A stretch of DNA of 5,048 bases from Thiotrichaceae bacterium (lineage in GTDB: Bacteria; Pseudomonadota; Gammaproteobacteria; Thiotrichales; Thiotrichaceae). Below the pieces are notes generated by a model, which was given only the letters and a program-made list of their open reading frames with translations, was not told the origin of the DNA and did not search any database. A program made the position numbers and the translations under genes. Positions 1 to 5,048 of the stretch are shown here, in pieces (position 1 is the stretch's first letter; every line of letters begins with the position of its first letter). The stretch is taken from the NCBI GenBank assembly GCA_026992705.1, contig JALWYT010000227.1, forward strand, positions 1-5,048, given 5' to 3'.

Positions 1-1
1 T

Positions 2-241
2 GTTGCAGAGCCAACTTCTATCAGCATTGATACGTTTGGCACAGGCAAAATTGCTGATGAGCAAATTGTCAATCTAGTCCGTGAACATTTTGACCTACGC
101 CCTTATGGCATCGTCACAATGTTAGACCTGCTCAGACCGATTTATCAGCAAACAGCAGCCTACGGTCATCTTGGTCGCCATGACATTGACTTACCTTGGG
201 AAGCTACTGATAAAGCTGACGCACTAAAAGCATCAATCTAA
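2..241 (+). CDS. metK: S-adenosylmethionine synthetase, C-terminal 79 residues (5' truncated by window)
   Basis: This is the end of methionine adenosyltransferase, the cytosolic enzyme that makes S-adenosylmethionine from ATP and methionine. The frame is open from base 2 to the TAA at 239-241. The visible residues begin VAEPTSISIDTFGTGK and continue through REHFDLRPYGIVTMLDLL, AAYGHLGRHD and LPWEATDKA, which follow the C-terminal domain of E. coli MetK almost word for word. The family is usually about 385 residues, so roughly the last fifth is seen; the ATP and metal sites lie mostly upstream of the window. The end is intact, with a normal tail of about a dozen residues after PWE. It lies 147 bases before ahcY on the same strand, and together with metF this makes a methyl-cycle cluster. 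Identification is secure; the start and any promoter are outside the window. Confidence 0.97.
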   Translation, partial: VAEPTSISIDTFGTGKIADEQIVNLVREHFDLRPYGIVTMLDLLRPIYQQTAAYGHLGRHDIDLPWEATDKADALKASI

Positions 242-253
242 GAATTTCATAGA

Positions 254-361
254 AGCACAGACTATTAACTATTATTTGTAGGTCGGGTTAGCAATAGCGT
301 AACCCGACAAGCCCTGCAAATAATAATCTCTATCCGTTCACTCAAGGTTAAAGACTGTGCT
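254..361. repeat. metK-ahcY spacer cassette with AGCACAG inverted ends
   Basis: The spacer between metK and ahcY is bounded by AGCACAG at 254-260 and its reverse complement CTGTGCT at 355-361. The similarity continues inward imperfectly (AGCACAGACTATTAAC against AGCACAGTCTTTAACC). Inside is a second inverted pair, ATTATTTG at 271-278 and CAAATAAT at 317-324, which encloses a REP-like hairpin. The left end starts 12 bases after the metK stop and the right end finishes 27 bases before the ahcY start. The same word brackets the ahcY-metF spacer. The repeats are visible directly; that they are ends of a mobile cassette is inference. They could instead be arms of a leader RNA structure or regulator sites. 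Confidence 0.6.
278..308 (+). repeat. REP-like hairpin with GTAG head
   Basis: A GTAG tetranucleotide (278-281) is followed directly by a perfect 9-bp stem, GTCGGGTTA at 282-290 paired with TAACCCGAC at 300-308, around a 9-base loop. A GTAG or similar head next to a GC-rich hairpin is the known architecture of REP sequences associated with RAYT transposases, and GTAGGTCGGGTTA...TAACCCGAC is a type I recall as dispersed in many proteobacterial genomes. The outer pair at 271-278 and 317-324 could lengthen the fold. There is no U-run right after the stem, so it does not look like an ordinary terminator, although it may affect RNA stability between metK and ahcY. Confidence 0.7.
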
Positions 362-388
362 ACATATTTACAAAAAAGAGAATTAACC

Positions 389-1789
389 ATGACAAGCGTT
401 ATTGACTACAAAGTCGCAGATATGAGCCTCGCAGATTGGGGGCGTAAAGAATTAAATATTGCCGAAACAGAAATGCCAGGTTTGGTTTCATTGCGTAGCA
501 AATACGGTGCAGAACAACCACTAAAAGGAGCCAGAATTGCAGGCTCTTTACATATGACCATCCAAACGGCTGTACTCATTGAAACACTAACTGCCTTAGG
601 TGCAGAAGTTCGCTGGGCTTCTTGCAATATCTACTCAACACAAGACCATGCAGCGGCAGCAATTGCAGCAACAGGTGTTCCTGTTTTTGCCTACAAAGGT
701 GAAACATTAGATGATTATTGGGAATATGCCCATGATATTTTCATGTGGCCAAACGGTGATACCGCCAATATGATTTTAGATGACGGCGGTGATGCAACCT
801 TATTAATCGAGCTAGGTACAAAAGCCGAGAAGGATATTTCTGTTTTAGATAATCCTAGCAGTGATGAAGAAGTGGCTTTATACAACTCAATCAAAGCCAA
901 ACTAAAAGAAAGCCCAAACTGGTATTCAAATATCCGCAAAAATATTCGCGGTGTTACCGAAGAAACCACAACAGGCGTTCACCGTTTATACCAAATGCAA
1001 GAAGATGGTGAATTAAGCTTCCCTGCAATCAATGTTAATGATTCCGTTACTAAATCTAAATTTGATAATTTATATGGTTGCCGTGAATCTCTAGTTGATG
1101 GAATCAAGCGTGCAACCGATGTCATGATCGCAGGTAAAATTGCCGTTGTATTAGGCTATGGTGATGTGGGTAAAGGCTGTGCCCAATCCTTGCGTGGTTT
1201 AGGGGCAACTGTTTGGGTAACAGAAATTGACCCAATTTGTGCCTTACAAGCAGCGATGGAAGGCTATCGAGTGGTCGATATGGATGAGGTATGCTCACAA
1301 GCGGATATATTTGTAACCGCAACAGGTAACTACCATGTGATTAATGCTGAGCACCTGAAAAAAATGAAGAACGAGGCAATCGTTTGTAATATCGGTCATT
1401 TCGATAATGAAATTGATGTCGCCAGCCTAAGACAATACGAATGGATCAATGTGAAACCTCAAGTTGATCAAATCGTATTCCCAAATGGCAACCGTATTAC
1501 CCTATTAGCAGAAGGTCGTTTGGTTAATCTAGGCTGTGCAACCGGTCACCCTAGCTTTGTTATGTCAAACTCATTCACCAACCAAGTCCTTGCTCAAATC
1601 GAGCTTTGGAAAGATGGCGATAAATACGAAAATAAAGTGTATATGCTACCCAAGCGTTTAGACGAAGAAGTTGCTCGCTTGCACCTTGAAAAAATCGGAG
1701 CAAAATTAACCGAGCTAACTGATTATCAAGCAGCCTATATTAATGTTCCCAAAGAAGGACCTTATAAGGTTGATCATTATCGCTACTAA
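389..1789 (+). CDS. ahcY: S-adenosylhomocysteine hydrolase (adenosylhomocysteinase)
   Basis: This cytosolic, NAD-dependent enzyme reversibly splits S-adenosylhomocysteine into adenosine and homocysteine, removing the product inhibitor of methyltransferases. The 466 residues cover the whole family. Family signatures are CNIYSTQDHAAAAIA near 79-93 and the NAD-binding GKIAVVLGYGDVGKGCA at 249-265. By comparison with the human enzyme, the active site includes H55, the LDDGGD motif at 130-135, EETTTG from 191, K222 and D226 in TKSKFD, C231 and H337 in NIGHFD. The C-terminal KVDHYRY carries the Lys and Tyr that reach the NAD of a neighbouring subunit. Residues around 143-185 form the extra segment found in many bacterial and plant forms and absent from the 432-residue human protein. 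The ATG at 389 has an AGAGAA ribosome binding site at 377-382, and no in-frame start was found in the 30 bases upstream. It sits between metK and metF. No odd residues or breaks were seen. Confidence 0.98.
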   Translation: MTSVIDYKVADMSLADWGRKELNIAETEMPGLVSLRSKYGAEQPLKGARIAGSLHMTIQTAVLIETLTALGAEVRWASCNIYSTQDHAAAAIAATGVPVFAYKGETLDDYWEYAHDIFMWPNGDTANMILDDGGDATLLIELGTKAEKDISVLDNPSSDEEVALYNSIKAKLKESPNWYSNIRKNIRGVTEETTTGVHRLYQMQEDGELSFPAINVNDSVTKSKFDNLYGCRESLVDGIKRATDVMIAGKIAVVLGYGDVGKGCAQSLRGLGATVWVTEIDPICALQAAMEGYRVVDMDEVCSQADIFVTATGNYHVINAEHLKKMKNEAIVCNIGHFDNEIDVASLRQYEWINVKPQVDQIVFPNGNRITLLAEGRLVNLGCATGHPSFVMSNSFTNQVLAQIELWKDGDKYENKVYMLPKRLDEEVARLHLEKIGAKLTELTDYQAAYINVPKEGPYKVDHYRY

Positions 1790-1884
1790 GCTGTTTAGCA
1801 CAGAGTTATAGTTTGACTGATAAATTGGAAGCGATGATGCTTTAGTTGTGTACCAAAGCTTTCAACGAAGCACAAAGCTCACTG
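1790..1884. other. Left part of ahcY-metF spacer, no gene
   Basis: I find no gene or convincing terminator here. The segment holds TTAGCACAGAGTTAT at 1795-1809, just after the ahcY stop, which matches the reverse complement of 2111-2125 at 14 of 15 positions. A partial copy of the same word, GAAGCACA, occurs at 1867-1874 and matches 252-259 in the metK-ahcY spacer. One plus-strand frame from 1813 reads about 32 codons to a TGA near 1911 but is broken by a TAG and has no start signal, so I do not call it a gene. A weak CTAA/TTAG hairpin at the ahcY stop lacks a U-run, so transcription may continue toward metF. Confidence 0.5.
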
Positions 1885-1951
1885 TTAGCACCATATTTGT
1901 TTAAGAAGCTCTGATTAAGTCAATTTGAATTTAACCATAAAAAAATAAACC

Positions 1952-1983
1952 GTAGCCTGCGTGAAGTGCAACGTAACGCAGGG
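1952..1983 (+). repeat. REP-like hairpin with GTAG head, plus orientation
   Basis: GTAG at 1952-1955 is followed by a 7-bp stem, CCTGCGT at 1956-1962 with ACGCAGG at 1976-1982, around a 13-base loop. The head-plus-hairpin layout is that of RAYT-associated REP sequences. It differs in stem sequence from the hairpin in the metK-ahcY spacer but is related to the unit at 2029-2059, with which it forms an inverted pair. Confidence 0.65.
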
Positions 1984-2028
1984 AATTTCCACTGTAATAT
2001 CAATATATTAAGATCAGTGGCATATTCC

Positions 2029-2059
2029 CCCGCATTCCGCAAAGCTACATGCGGGCTAC
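2029..2059 (-). repeat. REP-like hairpin with GTAG head, minus orientation
   Basis: Read on the minus strand, GTAG (2059-2056) precedes the 7-bp stem CCCGCAT (2055-2049) and ATGCGGG (2035-2029), with a 13-base loop, the same loop length as the unit at 1952-1983. The two units are diverged copies in opposite orientation separated by about 45 bases, which is the arrangement of a BIME. Confidence 0.65.
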
Positions 2060-2131
2060 AAATGTTATATTTTTAAACATTCAGTACTTAATCAGAGTCG
2101 CTTTTAGCAAATACCTCTGTGCTAATCCCAC

Positions 2132-2137
2132 AAGGTG
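2132..2137 (+). promoter_or_regulatory. Ribosome binding site that sets the metF start
   Basis: AAGGTG lies six bases before the ATG at 2144, a good Shine-Dalgarno position. An in-frame GTG at 2135 gives a longer frame, but it overlaps this site and has no comparable site upstream, so the ATG is the better start. The right edge of the upstream palindrome (2125) is only six bases away, so a folded spacer could affect access to this site. Confidence 0.7.
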
Positions 2138-2143
2138 AATAAA

Positions 2144-2989
2144 ATGACAAAAACCTACAGTTTCGAGTTCTTTCCACCAAAGACAGATAAAGGACAAGAA
2201 AACCTCAAAAACACCCGTGAACAATTAGCAAAGCTCAAGCCTGAATTTTTCTCTGTTACCTACGGTGCTGGTGGGTCAACACAAGAACGTACGCTTGGCA
2301 CAGTACTAGAAATTCAAAAAGAATCAGGCATTGAAGCCGCTCCGCATTTATCGTGTATCGGCTCTAGCAAAAAGCAAATTCTGGATATTCTGAATTTATA
2401 CAAAGACAACGGTGTAAAACGTATCGTCGCCTTGCGTGGTGACTTGCCTTCAGGCTCACGCGATATTGGTGAAATGCAATATGCCAATGAATTGGTTGAA
2501 TTTATCCGTGAGACGACAGGCGACCATTTCACCCTAGAAGTTGCCGCCTATCCTGAGATGCACCCTCAAGCCAAAAGCTATCAAGATGATTTGATGAATT
2601 TTGTGCGAAAAGTCAATGCAGGCAGCGACCGAGCGATTACACAATATTTTTACAATGCAGATGCCTATTTCCGCTTTGTTGAAGATTGTACTAATTTAGG
2701 GGTATCAATTCCCATTGTTCCGGGGATTATGCCAATCACCAATTATGTACAACTGGCTCGTTTTTCTGATGCCTGCGGTGCAGACATCCCACGCTGGATA
2801 CGCGTTCGATTAGAAAGCTATGGTGATGATTTAGACTCAATACAGAAATTTGGCACAGAAGTTGTTACACAAATGTGCGAACGGCTAATCAGCCAAGGCA
2901 TCCCCGGTTTGCACTTCTACACAATGAATCGCATAGAACCCACCCTGACGATTTGGAAAAACTTAGGTTTGCCGACGGCGGTAGAGTAA
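2144..2989 (+). CDS. metF: 5,10-methylenetetrahydrofolate reductase
   Basis: This FAD-dependent cytosolic enzyme reduces 5,10-methylene-THF to 5-methyl-THF, the methyl donor for remethylating homocysteine to methionine. From the ATG the product is 281 residues (E. coli MetF has 296). It starts with the family motif YSFEFFPPK, where E8 corresponds to the catalytic E28 of E. coli. Next come the FSVTYGAGGS strand, the ALRGDLP loop with D100 (equivalent to D120, which tunes the flavin), AAYPEMHPQA, AITQYFYNADAYFRF with Q167 in the folate region, PGIMPITNY, and the C-terminal HFYTMNRIEP. A single TIM barrel is expected. No regulatory C-terminal domain like that of the eukaryotic enzyme is present. 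The gene follows ahcY by 354 bases, filled by a palindromic repeat, and is closed by a strong terminator. It probably belongs functionally, and perhaps transcriptionally, with metK and ahcY. The GTG at 2135 would add three residues and is less likely as the start. Confidence 0.96.
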   Translation: MTKTYSFEFFPPKTDKGQENLKNTREQLAKLKPEFFSVTYGAGGSTQERTLGTVLEIQKESGIEAAPHLSCIGSSKKQILDILNLYKDNGVKRIVALRGDLPSGSRDIGEMQYANELVEFIRETTGDHFTLEVAAYPEMHPQAKSYQDDLMNFVRKVNAGSDRAITQYFYNADAYFRFVEDCTNLGVSIPIVPGIMPITNYVQLARFSDACGADIPRWIRVRLESYGDDLDSIQKFGTEVVTQMCERLISQGIPGLHFYTMNRIEPTLTIWKNLGLPTAVE

Positions 2990-3004
2990 AACGGCAAGCA
3001 TACT

Positions 3005-3042
3005 AATGGAGGCGTTGTCAAGCCAACGCCTCCATTCTTTTC
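3005..3042 (+). terminator. Intrinsic terminator after metF
   Basis: A perfect 13-bp stem pairs 3005-3017 (AATGGAGGCGTTG) with 3024-3036 around a 6-base loop, followed by CTTTTC at 3037-3042. It begins 15 bases after the metF stop. On the minus strand the same hairpin is not followed directly by a U-run, so it is clearly a terminator for metF and only possibly one for the convergent parE. Confidence 0.88.
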
Positions 3043-3089
3043 ATGTTCCATGAATACTTACACGGTCTCTAAAGCACTGCTTTTTGTAA

Positions 3090-5003
3090 TCACAACAATT
3101 CTGCCAAACAGCCCTTGTCTTGTAGCCATTGTTTGCGGTCAGCGGCTCGTTTTTTGGCAAGTAGCATATCCATCATGGCATCAGTAGAACTTGGTGTTCC
3201 ATCGCTTGCTTCTTGTTTCTCAATAGTCAGTTGGACTAGACGGCGGGTATTGGGATCCATGGTAGTTTCGCGTAGTTGCAGTGGGTTCATTTCACCTAAA
3301 CCTTTAAAGCGTGTTACCAGAATTTTACCCTTCTTTTTTTGTCGTTCTGCTTTTTCGAGTATAGTATTTTTTTCTTCTTCATCAATGGCATAAAACACCT
3401 CTTTTCCAATATCTATACGATATAACGGTGGCATGGCAATGTAAATATGCCCATTTTCAACCAATGGGCGGAAGTGCTTAAGAAATAGGGCACAGATTAG
3501 TGTAGCAATATGTGCACCATCAGAATCCGCGTCAGCAAGGATACAGATTTTATTATACCGTAAACCGTCAATATTATCTGAATTAGGATCAATGCCAATC
3601 GCGACAGAAATATTGTGAATTTCTTGTGAGCTTAATACTTGGTCAGAATCAACTTCCCATGTATTTAGGATTTTACCTCGTAGGGGCATAATAGCTTGAA
3701 ACTCCCGATTACGAGCTTGTTTGGCAGAGCCACCTGCCGAATCTCCTTCAACTAGGAATAGTTCCGTTTGTAATGGATCTTGTGAAGAGCAATCTGCTAA
3801 TTTTCCTGGTAATGCAGGTCCTGAAGTGATTTTTTTACGGACAACTTTTTTACTTGCTCGCTGCCGTTTTTGGGCATTACGAATGACAAATTGTGCTAAT
3901 TGATCTCCAATATCAGTATTCTGATTAAGATATAAACTAAAGGCATCTTTGATGCTGCTAGAAACAAATTTAGCGGCTTGCCTTGAAGATAAGCGTTCTT
4001 TAGTTTGTCCTGCAAATTGGGGATCTAACATTTTAAAGGATAAAACAAAGCTAATACGATTCCATGCATCATCAGGTGAAAGTTTTATACCGCGTGGTAA
4101 CAGATTGCGAAATTCACAAAATTCTCGCAAGGCATCAGTCAAACCCGCTCGTAAACCATTGACATGTGTGCCGCCTTGAGCCGTTGGAATAAGATTAACA
4201 TAACTTTCCATAATGCACTCACCACCTTCTGGCAGCCATAGCAACGCCCATTCGACGGCTTCATCGTCTGACTGCTGTTCACCCATAAACGGTTTATCAG
4301 GCAAGGTTTCATAACCATCCACTGCTTCTAGCAAATAATCCCGCAAGCCTGCTTCATACAGCCATTCAGTTGTGTCTTCATTGGCTTCATCAATAAAGGT
4401 GATTTTTAAGCCTGGGCAAAGTACAGCTTTAGCTTGTAAGACATGTTTTAACTGAGGAATGGAAAAACGGATTGAATCAAAGTACTGACTATCTGGCCAA
4501 AAACGTAGATTTGTTCCCGTATTTTTTTTGCCAACATTATCTATAATTTCCAATTCACTTGCTTTATTGCCATCCATAAAACTCATTTCATGAACTTTGC
4601 CATCACGTTTAATTTGCACATGCAAGCGTTTAGACAAGGCATTAACAACAGAAATACCAACACCATGTAATCCACCTGAATATTTGTAGTTTTTATTGGA
4701 AAATTTACCACCAGAGTGCAATGTGCTAAGGATAACTTCTACTCCTGGTATTCTCTTTTCAGGGTGAATATCAACGGGCATACCACGACCATTATCACAA
4801 ACAGACAAAGAACCATCAGCATGCAGGGTAACATCAATTTTTGTTGCGAAACCTGCCATTGCCTCATCCACACTATTATCAATAACTTCTTGAGCCATGT
4901 GGTTAGGACGAGTGGTATCAGTATACATTCCTGGGCGTTTACGTACAGGGTCTAAGCCACTGAGGACTTCAATAGCAGCTGCATTGTAATCATTTTTAGT
5001 CAT
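3090..5003 (-). CDS. parE: DNA topoisomerase IV subunit B
   Basis: This is the ATPase subunit of topoisomerase IV, which with ParC decatenates daughter chromosomes and relaxes supercoils. The 637 residues match the E. coli protein (630) from end to end. The GHKL ATPase domain shows the N-box EVIDN with catalytic E39 and N43, D70 in CDNGRGMP, and the glycine-rich lid GGLHGVG at 110-116. The transducer carries the QTK loop (333-335) with the ATP-contacting K335. The TOPRIM domain has EGDSAGG (419-425), PLRGKILN (440-447) and the metal-binding DADSD (491-495). RFKGLGEMNP follows at 565-574, and the end is a short DAMMDMLLAKKRAADRK tail. The RPGMYTDTTRPNH N-terminus, the KLADC segment near 401-405 and the lack of the long C-terminal insert of gammaproteobacterial GyrB support ParE over GyrB. 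The ATG at 5003 is fixed by an in-frame stop at 5021-5019. Its ribosome binding site is weak (GAGA, 5012-5009). The gene is convergent with metF; no parC is in view. Confidence 0.97.
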   Translation of the reverse strand: MTKNDYNAAAIEVLSGLDPVRKRPGMYTDTTRPNHMAQEVIDNSVDEAMAGFATKIDVTLHADGSLSVCDNGRGMPVDIHPEKRIPGVEVILSTLHSGGKFSNKNYKYSGGLHGVGISVVNALSKRLHVQIKRDGKVHEMSFMDGNKASELEIIDNVGKKNTGTNLRFWPDSQYFDSIRFSIPQLKHVLQAKAVLCPGLKITFIDEANEDTTEWLYEAGLRDYLLEAVDGYETLPDKPFMGEQQSDDEAVEWALLWLPEGGECIMESYVNLIPTAQGGTHVNGLRAGLTDALREFCEFRNLLPRGIKLSPDDAWNRISFVLSFKMLDPQFAGQTKERLSSRQAAKFVSSSIKDAFSLYLNQNTDIGDQLAQFVIRNAQKRQRASKKVVRKKITSGPALPGKLADCSSQDPLQTELFLVEGDSAGGSAKQARNREFQAIMPLRGKILNTWEVDSDQVLSSQEIHNISVAIGIDPNSDNIDGLRYNKICILADADSDGAHIATLICALFLKHFRPLVENGHIYIAMPPLYRIDIGKEVFYAIDEEEKNTILEKAERQKKKGKILVTRFKGLGEMNPLQLRETTMDPNTRRLVQLTIEKQEASDGTPSSTDAMMDMLLAKKRAADRKQWLQDKGCLAELL

Positions 5004-5048
5004 TATTTTCTCATAACGTTAGGGTAAAGTATTTCAATAATATTCATT

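Larger units (their letters stand above)
1885..2125. repeat. 241-bp imperfect palindrome (MITE/BIME-like) upstream of metF
   Basis: Five inverted pairs nest around nearly the same centre (about 2003-2006). They are TTAGCAC 1885-1891 with GTGCTAA 2119-2125; TATTTG 1894-1899 with CAAATA 2108-2113; CTCTGATTAAGT 1909-1920 with ACTTAATCAGAG 2086-2097 (12 of 12); two oppositely oriented GTAG-headed REP units; and CCACTG 1989-1994 with CAGTGG 2015-2020. The AT-rich stretches between them are also loosely similar in inverse. There is no ORF inside and I see no target-site duplication. The right end stops six bases before the metF ribosome binding site. The nesting is seen directly. A non-autonomous mobile element, or a REP pair of BIME type, is inferred; as RNA it could fold into a long hairpin between ahcY and metF. 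Confidence 0.65.

Noticed and set aside
331..370. Possible sigma-70 promoter for ahcY (TTCACT at 337-342 and TACATA at 361-366, 18-base spacer)
   Set aside because: Both boxes are weak matches in an AT-rich spacer and overlap the repeat arm, so I do not list it as a feature.
242..388. SAH riboswitch upstream of ahcY
   Set aside because: The position would suit one, but the conserved core is not visible; the spacer consists of a REP-like hairpin and inverted repeats.
1813..1913. Short plus-strand reading frame LTDKLEAMML-stop-LCTKAFNEAQ... in the ahcY-metF spacer
   Set aside because: It is interrupted by a TAG, has no start with a ribosome binding site and resembles no family I recognise, so a degraded gene cannot be supported.
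3115..4955. Several plus-strand open frames of 60-92 codons opposite parE, and minus-strand frames opposite ahcY and metF
   Set aside because: They lie wholly within well-identified genes, lack their own ribosome binding sites and domain motifs, and are shadows of the real coding strand.
3090..5003. Gyrase subunit B instead of ParE
   Set aside because: The length of 637, the TDTTRPNH N-terminal segment and the end-to-end match to E. coli ParE fit topoisomerase IV; gammaproteobacterial GyrB is usually about 800 residues with a C-terminal insert.
5004..5048. Promoter for parE (TTGAAA with a TATGAG-like -10)
   Set aside because: The -10 would overlap the ribosome binding site and leave almost no leader, and the upstream sequence is cut off by the window edge.
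1..5048. CRISPR array, tRNA, rRNA, or defence or secretion system
   Set aside because: No regular short direct repeats, RNA gene signatures or unknown multi-gene cassette were found; all four genes are conserved housekeeping genes.

Overview
The window looks like chromosomal DNA from an AT-rich gammaproteobacterium. ParE is 637 residues and matches E. coli ParE closely over its whole length, from an RPGMYTDTTRPNHMAQEV-type N-terminus to an RTDAMMDML/AKKR-type C-terminus. MetK and MetF are also of proteobacterial type. The REP-like spacers and low GC would suit a repeat-rich lineage such as Thiotrichales (Beggiatoa/Thiothrix relatives), but that placement is a low-confidence guess.

Layout: positions 2-241 hold the 3' end of metK (S-adenosylmethionine synthetase). 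ahcY (S-adenosylhomocysteine hydrolase, 389-1789) and metF (5,10-methylenetetrahydrofolate reductase, 2144-2989) follow on the same strand. A strong intrinsic terminator (3005-3042) closes this block. parE (topoisomerase IV subunit B) then runs convergently on the minus strand (5003-3090), and the window ends 45 bases upstream of its start.

The three plus-strand genes form a methyl-cycle set. MetK makes SAM, AhcY splits the SAH left after methyl transfer into adenosine and homocysteine, and MetF makes the methyl-THF used to remethylate homocysteine to methionine. I see no SAH, SAM or other known riboswitch in the spacers.

The most unusual material is in the two spacers of this cluster. Each contains REP-like hairpins with a 5' GTAG head, and each is bracketed by inverted copies of the word AGCACAG. 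One copy lies just after the upstream stop codon and the other 20-27 bases before the next start codon. In the ahcY-metF spacer the repeats nest around a single centre near position 2004, forming an imperfect palindrome of about 241 bases (1885-2125) that ends six bases before the metF ribosome binding site. This looks like a MITE/BIME-type repeat cassette inside an operon. No new protein system is present.
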